From NCBI RefSeq assembly GCF_963924675.1, contig NC_089232.1:38587159-38651158 (forward strand): a stretch of 64,000 nucleotides of DNA, in the 5' to 3' direction. The translations under genes were made by a program, and so were the position numbers. The notes under the pieces are model-generated. The model saw only the letters and a list, made by a program, of their open reading frames with translations. It ran no database searches and had not been told where the DNA came from. Numbering within the stretch: the first letter of the stretch is position 1; each line of letters opens with the position of its first letter. The stretch comes from Phocoena phocoena. Taxonomy: Eukaryota > Chordata > Mammalia > Artiodactyla > Phocoenidae. Below are positions 1 to 10,239 of the stretch, one piece after another.

Positions 1-245
1 TCAAGGGTCAACCGTATATGAAATATTGCTAAGAGTAAAATCCTGGAAGGTATTCAGAACCATTTAGATTTTAAAATTTTCCCAATTCTAAGGAAACAAA
101 TAGTCAAAGCATTTGTCTTCATGTGCTATCAACATTTGGCCAAGGTCTATTTAAAGGACAGTGAAATAAGAATCCTTTCTCCTTCCATTTGCCCATATAT
201 AACGCCAACTTTGGTCTGATCATCAGTAATTTCAGGAATAGTTTC

Positions 246-734
246 TGTGGCAGTCAGAATAATGACTGCCCAAAGATGTCCACATCATAATTCCTGAAAT
301 CTGTGAATATGTGCCCTTACATGACAAAAGGGACTTTGCAGATATGATTAACTTAAGGATCTTGAGATGGGGAGATTAGCCTGGGTCATCCAGGTGGGCC
401 CAATGTAATTACAAGCCTCCTTAAAAGGAAAAGAGGGAGGCAGGAGAGTCAGAGAAGGAGATACAATGACAAGAGCAGAGGTCAGAGTGATACGATTGTT
501 TGAGGAAGAGACCATGAGCCAAGGAATGCAGGCAGCCTCTAGAAGCTGGAAAAGGCAAGGAAGCAGATTCTACCTAAGAGTCTCCAGAAAGGAATGCAGC
601 CCACTGCCAACACTTTGATCCTGGTCCAGGAGACCATTTTACATTTCTCTCCAGAACTGTAAGCGCAAATTTGTGTTATTTTAAGTCACTAAGTTCATGG
701 TAATTTGTTATAACATCAACAGGAAGCTAACACA
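246..734 (+). mobile_element. Solo MaLR LTR (MLT1 type)
   Basis: The sequence follows the MLT1 LTR from the TGTGG start to the terminal CA. It includes the 'gggactttgcagat' and 'gatcttgagatggggaga' blocks, the 'gcctctagaagctgga' block and the 'ttttaagtcactaag' 3' end. Flanking pentamers gtttc (241-245) and gtgtc (735-739) look like a 5 bp target-site duplication with one mismatch. There is no internal region, so this is a recombined solo LTR of an ancient ERVL-MaLR element. The exact subfamily is not certain. Confidence 0.9.
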
Positions 735-739
735 GTGTC

Positions 740-1770
740 TTACCATAAGCCAGTGTAAGTTTGAGTTTTGATTGAAGGACAATTGTTCTTTTGCATTTGA
801 ATCAAATATTTAAAGAATGTAAAAATGTTTAAAAGAAAAAAAGCTGAAAAAAGTAACCACATAATAATAGTAATAGTTAACATCAATTGAGCACTTACTA
901 TATACAAGACATTGGATTTCCAAAATTTCATGGAAGGCTTACAATCAAAGGATGATGTAGGACTATGACAATAATCTGTTTATTAGATAAGAAAGCAAAT
1001 ATAAAGAAGGTGAAGAATTTAACTTTAATAAGCAAAGAGATTAGCTGAACTATCCTGTGGTAAGGTGCAGAATTCCATCCTCTCAAACCAAGCAGGGAAA
1101 ATTTGAAGGTAGTTACTATAAAAATTAGGCAAAGGTAAAGCTTGTAAGATTGCTAAGGGATGGGTGATGCCTTAGGTTGTGAAAATAAATCCCACCTGAA
1201 ACGCTTTGAGTTCCTACTACATGGCAGGCAGCTCCCAGCTATTACAATGGGCTCAGCTTGTTAACTGGCAGACCAGGTGGAATCCCCAGAAGGTGCATCC
1301 TTTCCTCCCCCACCCTCCCTACCCCCATCTGGAACCTTTGACCCATAATCCTGAATTCATAACCCCAATCTTGTCTTTGACTGACAACGCTGAATACATG
1401 ACATCAGATTAACAGTCCCAAAATAAATCTGTTCCCTTCCATTGGAATGTCACTGGGTAATGACTGCAATCCCAAATAATATACACAATGATATAGTTCT
1501 AATGACATCTTATATTTACAAGATGTAGTAACAAATTTTTAACTCACTGTGCTGTTTGTGTATGTGTTCTTTGTATTTAAGATATTTGAAATGTTTTAGA
1601 GAATCTCACAGGTTGGATAAAGATCTGACATTTTAAATTGACTTTTCATTGAAATACTTAGGATTTGACCAATTAGGGATATAGTGAATATTTAAACGCT
1701 TTAGTGAACTATAGGTTTGATTTTTATGCTGCATAGATGCCTAAGAGAATCTGATTTACTAGATTTACAA
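740..1770. other. No recognised feature
   Basis: AT-rich, apparently single-copy sequence. A 68-residue open frame at 1206-1412 has no recognisable domain and is taken as chance. Confidence 0.5.
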
Positions 1771-1771
1771 T

Positions 1772-2012
1772 AACACATTTGTTAAGTGCTTATTACTTAC
1801 CCGGACTGTTATAAGTGCATTGCATGGACTAACTCAGGTAAACATCATAACAACTCTATATGAATTTGGTATTATTGCTACTCCCACTTTCAGAGGGTAA
1901 AACAGAGGCACAAAGAGTTATGTGACTGAACCAAGATCAGGCAGCCGGTTAGTAGCAGAGCAATCTGGCTGGGAGTACATGCTCCTAACCAATGTCCCCT
2001 CAGTGCTCAGGA
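1772..2012 (-). repeat. MIR SINE
   Basis: The reverse complement matches the MIR core and 3' part: the 'cactttcagagggtaaaacagaggcacaaag' type block (divergent), the 'gaaccaagatcaggcagc' block and 'ttagtagcagag'. This is an ancient mammal-wide tRNA-derived SINE. Confidence 0.8.
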
Positions 2013-2514
2013 AGACTCTTACAGGGGTACTCTGATAAGTGCTCAGGACTTGGCAGAGAATGACCCAAGATGATTTACAGAGTGTAAATCTGCCTTGTTA
2101 GAAGCGTGAAGTATCTGGGACAATCAGATACAGCAATGTGTGAATTTGACATATTTAAGGGAATTTAATAAATGAGGTTTATAAACAGTGTCTAAATGTG
2201 CAAGAGAATGCGATTTGTTAGATTTGTATGCTTTTGTGACTTTAATATGTAATGCTTAAAAAAATTCTATCCCATTTATAAATGGGAAGTTTAATATATC
2301 AAATTAATATGCTCACTGGTATTAATCAAAGAACAAGTGAGAGTGTTTTAACATGAAATTGACAGATTTAGAAATGAATTTGATTTGTGTTTAAATACTT
2401 AATAACGACTAGACTTAACTTTTACAACCCTAATAAATATCATTTAAAACACAAGCAACTTTATGGGTTCCTTCCCATGCACAAGAAGTCCGCTCTGACA
2501 TTTAAAATCTCAAC
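2013..2514. other. No recognised feature
   Basis: AT-rich sequence with no coding signal. A roughly 30 bp segment near 2195-2230 resembles one near 1740-1772 (see findings). Confidence 0.4.
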
Positions 2515-2695
2515 TGATCACTGGTACAGTTTTAGCCCTGTTTTGCAGAGGGGGAAACTGAGGGGAAGAGAAATAACTTCCCAAGGTGACAGAACTGGGA
2601 GGTGATGGATGCTGCATTCCAGCCCAGATGACACCAGACTGCCAAATCCAGCACACTAACCACTCTCCTATACCACCTCCAGGTTCTAGAGATGC
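2515..2695 (-). repeat. MIR SINE
   Basis: Contains the inverted MIR core ('gggggaaactgagggg', 'cttcccaaggtgacagaactgg') and the end resembling 'cactaaccac'. Overlapping small open frames on both strands are by-products of this repeat. Confidence 0.8.
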
Positions 2696-2699
2696 CATT

Positions 2700-3358
2700 T
2701 CTATAGAATACAGTGTCAGTTGTGAATACATAACCTGGAGGAATATACACCAGTACAACAACACTGGTCTTTCCTGGAATGGAAATTATGGAGGACTGTT
2801 ATTTCTGTAACATTTAAGATTTGAGTAAAAGGAGTTCTCTACCCCTTCACCCCACTTTCCAACTAATTTCTTTATTGACAAGAGAATTCTGCATCTCTTT
2901 ATATTTCACTTCTCTGCATTGTCAATCAGCATTTTGTAGTCATTTATTAATATCTACCTCATGAGCTTTTTTTTTTTTCTCGAACACTCCTGCTTATGCT
3001 CAGATGGGTATCATTACCTGGTGAAACATTTTATGCCCTCATCCCTGTATGTCCCATAGAATGTCACTTCTTCAATTATGCTACTTTTGTATCTAGTATA
3101 TGCTTTTGTTAAGTGTATAACACTGAATTATAGTTTTTCTATTCAGCCATCTTCCCTATTAGAATATCTGTGTTATATATGACTTTCCCCAGGGTACAGC
3201 ACAGAATTTGGTTGGTTAAACCACACATATTTTTCAGTTATGGAATCTGAAGTATGCTTTGCATAGGCAATCGTTATAGTTTTTCCTTTTCGTAAAAGGC
3301 TTACGTTCTTTCGGTCTTTGAACTCTTTGGTCTAGCACTGGGGTAAATGACACAATGC
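2700..3358. other. No recognised feature
   Basis: AT-rich sequence with no recognised repeat and no coding potential that I can support. Confidence 0.4.
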
Positions 3359-3374
3359 AGACTTAAGTAGAACT

Positions 3375-3650
3375 GGGACTTCCCTGGTGGCACAGTGGTT
3401 GAGAATCCACCTGCCAATACAGGGGACACGGGCTTGATCCCTGGTCAGGGAAGATCCCACATGCCATGGCAACTAAGCCCATGCACCACAACTAGTGAGC
3501 CTGCGCTCTAGAGCCCACGTGCCACAACTACGGAGCCCTCGTGCTGCAACTACTGAAGCCTGTGCGCCTAGAGCCCGTACTCCACAAGAGAAGCCATTGC
3601 AATGAGAAGCCCACGAGCAGCAAAGAAGACCCAATGCAGCCAAAAAAAAA
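3375..3650 (+). mobile_element. CHR-type tRNA-derived SINE (long form)
   Basis: The tRNA-like head (box A 'tggcacagtgg') is followed by the long CHR body with repeated 'cacaactac' motifs and a short A tail. A 16 bp target-site duplication, agacttaagtagaact, lies at 3359-3374 and 3651-3666 with no mismatch. This proves retrotransposition and a fairly recent insertion. The open frame at 3541-3846 is translated SINE plus flank. Confidence 0.95.
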
Positions 3651-4182
3651 AGACTTAAGTAGAACTAAAAGTGGAGGAATTCAGATAAGAAGTTATCACA
3701 AAACTAGAAAAAAGTTTCTGAAAACACGAATCATTTACAAGGAGGAGCTGAGAGTGGAGCTGTGTAACATATTAACAACTGGGAGAGAAGGAGAATCTCT
3801 TTGCTTCCCGAGGTGCTCCGTGTTTGGTTGCTCTCAGACTAGCTAGGCTGCCACATCTGGTATGTATTTCTAAGGGTCAGGTTTTCTGTTTAAAAGAGAG
3901 AAGAAAAAGCAGTTAACCCCTTAATCAATAGAATAGTTTTAGATAGTTGTGGGCCAGAAATACTTCAGTTACTTATTATGACCCCAGTACATTTGCATTT
4001 TATCCTGGATTGCATCTATGGTGGGAATCTCGGGGGCGCCGGTAATGTTTTGGATGATGCAGCCCTCCAGACCACCTAACTCCCACAATAGTGCTCCTGT
4101 GCCCTCCAGCCTGGGGGCGAGGGTGGTGACGCTGGAGCTGGCCCCGGCCACTTCCTCCCCTCCAAGTCTGCGGCCAGGGCGG

Positions 4183-4207
4183 GAAAGTGAAAATGAAAAC
4201 AGAAACT
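4183..4207 (+). promoter_or_regulatory. ISRE / IRF-binding array
   Basis: Four GAAA tetramers occur in a row with spacers of 2, 2 and 3 bases (GAAAGTGAAAATGAAAACAG, then AAACT). The first three fit the IRF-family GAAANNGAAA rule. The array lies inside the CpG island about 340 bp from a second ISRE-like site. Confidence 0.7.
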
Positions 4208-4407
4208 GCTCTGATTGCCCCCTCGCCGGCTGGCGACCCGCGCTGGTCACGTAGACTGTGTGAGAGGATGGGAAGAGCCGCGAGATCACGGGCTGGCGAC
4301 CCTCTGAAGAGTTTGCCTTCCCCTCTGGGGAAAGGGCGGGGGATCTCCTTTCCCACCGCGAGCGGACTAGTGCAGCCCGACCGCCCACTTGGGGGAGGCT
4401 CTAGCTG

Positions 4408-4419
4408 CCCCGCCCCGCC
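4408..4419 (+). promoter_or_regulatory. GC boxes (Sp1/KLF type)
   Basis: The run CCCCGCCCCGCC is a pair of overlapping GC boxes. A further one, ccacgcccc, lies at about 4487-4495. There is no clear TATA box, as is usual for CpG-island promoters. Confidence 0.6.
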
Positions 4420-4545
4420 TCGCTTGTGCTCGCCCCATGAGTCTCTGCCCCCACGAGGCCCCGCCTTCCGCTTTGGTCCTTAAGGCCACGCCCCCTGGGG
4501 CCCCAAGTCCCCTGAGGCTCCGCTAGGCCTGGCCAGCCTAGAAGA

Positions 4546-4560
4546 GGGAGTTTCCTTTTC
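4546..4560. promoter_or_regulatory. Overlapping kappaB site and minus-strand ISRE
   Basis: GGGAGTTTCC (4546-4555) fits the kappaB consensus GGGRNWYYCC at every position. On the other strand 4560-4549 reads GAAAAGGAAACT, a perfect GAAANNGAAACT ISRE. The two sites share seven bases, so NF-kB and IRF binding would compete or be phased. Confidence 0.6.
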
Positions 4561-4849
4561 CTCTCCTGCTCCACCTCGTCCTCTTTCTGGTCTCTCCGCC
4601 TTCTCCGCGCTGCCTTGGATCGCCTGATGCAGAAGTTCTGGCAGAGACTGGGCCGAGGCGAAGCCAGGGTGCTTTCTTATTAGGGCCTTGGCCAGGCCTG
4701 GGGATCCGGCGGCGACGGCCGACTCAACCTTGGGGTTGAGTCTCCTTCCAGGCGCATCTCTGCAGTGAGAACCTTTTGGGGAGGGTAGATCCTGAAGATC
4801 CGTTTGGGAATTTCTTTCTCCTGGCTCACCAGCCCCACGTCCCCCAAGT

Positions 4850-4855
4850 GTAAGT
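4850..4855 (+). promoter_or_regulatory. Candidate 5' splice site of an untranslated first exon
   Basis: GTAAGT follows the CpG island and matches the U1-complementary intron start. The bases before it (aagt) are a poorer exon end. It would end a first exon starting within the island on the plus strand. No matching coding exon was found downstream in the window. Confidence 0.3.
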
Positions 4856-4869
4856 GATAGGACGGGGAG

Positions 4870-5925
4870 TAGGTAGACTGTTGAGAGGTAAAGAATGCAG
4901 CCGAGTTACGAAGTGCCTGGCCAAAGAAAAATCGGGGAGCAAGGACATGAGAGCAGTAAAATTTGGGGCGGCCAATTCATTGTCAGTTAAAAAAAATACA
5001 AATGGCTAGAATCACCATCAAAGTATCACTAATTTCAAACTGCCTTCTAATTAATTACAGTTCACAGGATGCCTGTTAATTACAGGAGACACCTGACCTA
5101 ATGTTTGCAAACGAAGTGCAGATGGCAGTATTTAGAGAAATGCAGGCATGAAGCAGGAAAATGGGGTGTTGGTGTTTTCAGAGTTCCTATCAGGTATCTG
5201 AAAGATAGTGGGGTACCTATCTGAAAGATAGATCCAACGAATATATATCAACGACATAATCAAGAATGACTTAGTCACTGCCTTCTGTAGTTCTCTGATA
5301 GCAGATTGTAGTCAGGGCAAGTTATTCATTGGCTGGTGTGAACCCTTGTGATTCGAATGAAGTCAGATGGTTTAACACATACAGTTGTTTGCCTATGTTC
5401 TCAGACACTGAAGAACGTTGCTTTCACACTTGTAAGGAGTTTAAAGGAAAAAAACAAAACAGTTACCTGCTTCAAGTGCTGAGCATTGTACTCAAACAGT
5501 TATAGACGCCATTTAGCTTCTGTGAGTTTTTGCCTAAGGAAATGTGTAGTTGTGAGACTTACTTCATGACTACCTGTTCCTAGTGAAACTTTGTCCTTTA
5601 GAAATTACTTAGCAGTGATTGGTTGCAGAGTGAAAGGTACACACAATTGTATATGCTTGTCAATGCTGACAAAGACATACTGAAAATTCTAAGAGTTGTC
5701 AAACGAGATATAAGTTCAGGCTGTTTCTCCAGTGTTCTTTCTGCCTCTGACAAAGAATAAGTGAATATGGTTAACAGAAGTGAGGAAGAAATGAGTTTAT
5801 AGATTTCTATTTGAAAGACCCCAGATAGAAATTTAGAAATATGAAGGTTTTTTAAAATCCTACCTAGTAGTAAAAGGTGAATTGAGAACAGGCTGTATGC
5901 TGGACACTTGCTGTTCTTTATTTCA
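4870..5925. other. No recognised feature
   Basis: Apparently unique sequence downstream of the CpG island. The minus-strand open frame at 5598-5933 is judged to be chance: low complexity and no domain. Confidence 0.4.
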
Positions 5926-5929
5926 CAGA

Positions 5930-6062
5930 ACATTCACAACTCTGAGATCACCACTATCCACATTTCAGAGAGAAGTATCTAGGCTTTGAGAAGTTAAGGT
6001 AACCTGCCCACGGTCACATGGCTAGTAAGTGACGAGTTTAAGATTGAACTCAGGTCACCCAT
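5930..6062 (-). repeat. MIR SINE fragment
   Basis: Inverted MIR core with 'gaagttaaggtaacctgccc' and 'cacatggctagtaagtg'. Confidence 0.8.
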
Positions 6063-6850
6063 CTCTCCAAATTAAAAACCATGCAGAATGCATGTGTATA
6101 CATTTATCTAAGTGCATCAAGATGTACAGTTTAAATGGGTGAATTTTATCTAAATCATACCCCAGTAAATTTTTAAAAATCATGCAGGATGAATGTGATG
6201 TTTTTATGATAAAACTCATCCAAGAAAGAGCACTATGATGATTTCACACCTGACAGTTTCTGAGGAAAAAGAGATGGAGATGTCACATGTATGTTATTAG
6301 CATACACACTGAAAGACTGGTGACACCACAGACTAGAATTGTTCATTCAGGTGACCTTCCCAAACTTAAGATACAGACATATAGAAATATCAACCAGGAT
6401 GCTACCACGTGTAAGAGGCATGCAAGTCTCTTGTGGAAATCAACCAAGCAAATGCAAAATTGGAAAAGACATTTGAAGCATGTAATATCAAAATTGTCTA
6501 ACAAAAATACGTCCCAAGTACTGGGCATTAAAAAGTTAGATACTTTTGCTGTGGTATGCATTAAAGTAACATTTTCTGTGTGTAAGATAGTATGTACTAT
6601 ATTAAGCATTGCGATTATAAGCTGTATAGCAGAATTTACACATTATTTTCAATTAAAATTTGTTTGAACATTATGTCAAAACATGCCAAGGCACCAGTTG
6701 TTAGTGCTTTTGTGTTTGAAGGCTGTGTTTGGCTGTTTAAAGAGAATATATTGACTCCTTTTTCATTTTATGATGTTCCATTTTGAAGTTTCACCAGTTT
6801 CAGAAACATTTTAAACTTAAAGCTTTAATTAAAATGTATCAAAATTTTAA
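6063..6850. other. No recognised feature
   Basis: AT-rich. The 126-residue open frame at 6287-6667 has no domain, signal peptide or codon pattern that I can support as a gene. Confidence 0.4.
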
Positions 6851-6851
6851 A

Positions 6852-7143
6852 ATAAATTTATTTATTTTTGGCTGTGTTGGGTCTTCGTTGTGGTGCACGA
6901 GCTTCTCATTGCGGTGGCTTCTCTTGTTGTGGAGCACGGGCTCTAGGTGTGCAGGCTTCAGTAGTTGTGGCATGCAGGCTCAGCAGTTGTGGCTTGCGGG
7001 CTCTAGAGCGCAGGCTCAGTAGTTGTGGTGCACACAGGCTTAGTTGCTCCATGGCATGTGGGATCTTCCTGGACCAGGGATCGAACCCATGTCCCCTGCA
7101 TTGGCAGGCAGATTCTTAGCCACTGTGCTACCAGGGAAGTCCC
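6852..7143 (-). mobile_element. CHR-type SINE (long form)
   Basis: The tail lies at the left (attttaaaataaatttattt) and the tRNA-like head, ending 'accagggaagtccc', at the right. Box B reads as the complement of 'gatcgaaccc'. Open frames at 6783-7291 are translated SINE. Confidence 0.93.
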
Positions 7144-7144
7144 T

Positions 7145-8095
7145 CAAATATTTTGTGAACTGGGTATTCTGAATAATCACAGTTGCTCATACATATGTAG
7201 AAACAGGACACAAAATATCTCAGTACTTTTTACAAGCACCCAAACTGGCTTTCTTAGGATGCTTAAACTGATAGTTGCCATCCCCACCTGAAACAGATAT
7301 ATCTGTATTGGTCAGTTTAACAGCCCCAATAATGACAAACTCCACAAGACCTCGGAATAAGATTTGATCAATGAGATTTCACTCTTAGGAATTCTGCACA
7401 ACCTTAAATTCTCCCAGAGAATATATTCTTCAGTGGCAATCATGAAGGCAGTGACATATCTTGAGTGAAAAAGAGAACAACTGTGACAGAAAGCATGAGT
7501 CTTTTTTGTCACAAATGAGGCAATTTGATCAGGATGCATACTTAGCACCCCTCTTGAAGTCCAAGAGGAAACTCTAACCCAGCACTCCCCATCAGGAGAG
7601 TCCTTTGCAAGTCTAAGCGTAACAACAGAAAATCACTACTCTTGGTAATTCAATATAACCAGGGTGGTGGGGAATAGCACAGAGCCTGAGATGAGATCTC
7701 TTAACACCTATCCTTCCTCTCTTTACTATTTTACTGCTTTAACATTTGTTTAGTATTAGTGCAGCTTGCTTGGCAATGAAAGCTATGTCTTCTCAGACAT
7801 GCATAAGCCTATAGTTGATGGACTACTAAAAATGTTTCCACTCCAACTAACTTCTAGTGTGGTTTTTCATAATTTATTCACCAAATTTATGATTCATTCC
7901 AGAAATGTACAGTTTACTAGAAACCATTCTGAACAGGTGGAAGCAGTTTTATTTTGCATACCATGGATGTGTTATCCATAATAAATCCATAATAAATGCA
8001 CATTTTTTTCCTGTTCATAGCATATCACCTCTAGTCCTTCTATCCGCATAATAAAAATTGAGGTACAATTTCAAAACTATACTTCAAATTCTTAA
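7145..8095. other. No recognised feature
   Basis: Apparently unique AT-rich sequence without coding evidence. Confidence 0.4.
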
Positions 8096-8099
8096 GATA

Positions 8100-8347
8100 T
8101 ATTTTGGTGAGAGATATAAAGAACCTTTAAAAAGTATATGACCTTTGATCCAATAATTGCCCTCTAGAAATCTATCCAAAGAAAACAGAAATTCAAGCAA
8201 AGATTTTTATACAAAAGATGTTCACTGCCGTGTCATTTATAACAAACATTGGAAAATCTACTCTAAATCAACCTTAGTAAAATCCTTTAATGAATTGATG
8301 TATCAATTTATGGTTATTTTAAAATATAGTCATTTAACATTTATGGG
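8100..8347 (+). mobile_element. Old L1 3' relic (left half)
   Basis: Resembles the end of ORF2 of old mammalian L1s ('gacctttgatccaataattgcc', 'ttcactgccgtgtcatttataac'). It is interrupted by the younger L1 at 8348. The matching 3' end continues at about 14620-14860. Confidence 0.7.
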
Positions 8348-8356
8348 AGATTGGTT

Positions 8357-8367
8357 CAAGATGGCGG
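8357..8367 (+). promoter_or_regulatory. YY1-like site at the L1 5' end
   Basis: CAAGATGGCGG sits about 10 bp inside the L1. This is where active mammalian L1s carry the YY1 site that sets the transcription start. Confidence 0.6.
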
Positions 8368-9254
8368 AGTAGAAGGATGTGTGCTCACTCCCTCTTGCAA
8401 GAGCACTGGAATCACAACTAACTGCTGAACAATCATCGACAGGAAGACACTGGAACTCACCAAAAAAACATACCTCACATCCAAAGACAGAGGAGAAGCT
8501 TCAATGAGACAGTAGGAGGGGTGCAATTACAATAAAATCAAATCCCATAACCGCTGGGTGAGTGACTGACAAACTGGAGAACAATTATACCACATAGATC
8601 CACCCACTGGAGTGAAGATTCTGAGCCCCAAGTCAGGCTTCCCAACCTGGGGGTCCAGCAATGGAAGGAGGAATTCCCAGAGAATCAGACTTTGAAGGCT
8701 AGTGGGATTTGATTGCAGGACTTCGACAGGACTGGGGGAAACAGAGACTCCACTCTTGGAGGGCACACACAAAGTAGTGTGCGCATCAGGACCCGGGGGG
8801 AAGGAGCAGTGACCTGCATAGGAGACTGAACCAGACCTACCTGCTAGTGTTGGACGGTCTCCTTCAGAGGCGGGGGTGGCTGTGGCTCACCACGGGGACA
8901 AGGACACTGGGAGCAGAAGTTCTGGAACATACCACTTGGCGTGAGCCCTCCCTGAGTCCACCATTAGCCCCACCAAGGAGCCTGTGGGCTCTGGTGCTGG
9001 GTCACCTCAGGCCAAACAACCAACATGGAGGGAACTCAGCCCCACGCATCAGCATACAAGCAGATTAAAGTTTTACTGAGCTGTGCCCACCAGAGGAACA
9101 CCCAGCTCTACCCACCACCAGTCCCTCCCATCAGGAAGCTTGCACAAGCCTCTTAGATAGCCTCATCCACCAGAGGGCAGACAGCCCTAAGCAAGAAGAC
9201 TTACAATACTGCAGCCTGTGGAACAAAAACCACATTCACAGAAAGATAGACAAA

Positions 9255-10181
9255 ATGAAAAGGCATAGGACTTTGTACCAGATGAAGTAACAAGATAAAA
9301 CCCCAGAAAAACAACTAAATGAAGTGGACATAGGCAACTTTCCAGAACACGAATTCAGAATGATAGTGAAGATGATCCAGGACCTCAGAAAAAGAATGGA
9401 GTCAAAGATCGAGAAGATGCAAGAAATGTTTAACAAAGACCTAAAAGAATTAAAGGAAAAACACCTAGAAGAATTAAAGAACAAACAAACAGAGATGAAC
9501 AATACAATAACTGAAATGGAAAATACACTAGAAGGAATCAATAGCAGAATAACTGAGGCAGAAGAATGGATAAGTGACCTGGAAGACAGAATAGTGGAAT
9601 TCACTGCCATGGAACAGAATAAAGAAAAAAAGAATGAAGAGAAATGAAGACAGCCTAACAGACCTCTGAGACAACATTAAACGCAACAACATTCGCATTA
9701 TAGGGGTTCCAGAAGGAGAAGAGAGAGAGAAAACACCTGAGAAAATATTTGAAGGGATTATAGTTGAAAACTTCCCTAAATTGGGAACGGAAATGGCCAC
9801 CCAAGTCCAAGAAACACAGAGAGTCCCAGGCAGGATAAACCCAAGGAGAAACACACTGAGACTCATAGTAATCAAATTGACAAAAATAAAAGACAAAGAA
9901 AAGTTATTAAAAGCAATAAGGGAAAAATGACAAATAACATACAAAGGAACTGCCATAAGGTTAACAGCTGATTTCTCAGCAGAAACTCTACAAGCCAGCA
10001 GGGAATGGCATGATATATTTAAAGTGATGAAAGGGAAGAACCTACAACCAAGATTACTCTACCCAGCAAGGATCTCATTCAGATTCGACAGAGAAATCAA
10101 AAGCTTTACAGACAAGCAAAAGCTAAGGAATTCAGCACCACCAAACCAGCTCTACAGCAAATGCTAAAGGAACTTCTCTAA
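9255..10181 (+). pseudogene. L1 ORF1 (RNA-binding chaperone), broken
   Basis: ORF1p coats L1 RNA as a coiled-coil trimer. The ATG at 9255 is followed after 11 codons by TAA (9288-9290). The same frame then runs 9291-9647 through a Lys/Glu-rich coiled coil (heptads around 'NNTITEMENTLEGINSRITE'). After the stop at 9645 the reading moves to another frame, where a TGA stands for a Trp codon near 9684. The C-terminal RNA-binding part is recognisable ('ADFSAETLQA') and ends at TAA 10179-10181. No intact protein is possible. Confidence 0.9.
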
Positions 10182-10239
10182 GTGGGAAATACAAGAGAAG
10201 AAAAGGACCTACAAAAATAAACCGAAAACAATTGAGAAA

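Larger units (their letters stand above)
4020..4760. promoter_or_regulatory. CpG island with GC boxes; candidate interferon/NF-kB-responsive promoter
   Basis: A GC-rich, CpG-dense block stands out from AT-rich flanks. It has several GC boxes (for example 4408-4419 and 4487-4496), an ISRE-like GAAA array at 4183-4207, and an overlapping kappaB/ISRE site at 4546-4560. Retained CpGs imply a germline-unmethylated promoter. Open frames on both strands (for example 3969-4388 minus and 4187-4483 plus) have no domain that I recognise. They probably reflect low stop-codon density in GC-rich DNA. The gene is not identified. It could run right with a very long first intron, or left out of the window. 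Confidence 0.7.

Noticed and set aside
3969..4388. 139-residue minus-strand open frame in the CpG island
   Set aside because: GC-rich DNA has few stops. No domain is recognised, and competing frames are open on both strands.
6287..6667. 126-residue open frame in AT-rich DNA
   Set aside because: No domain, no promoter and no conservation evidence available.
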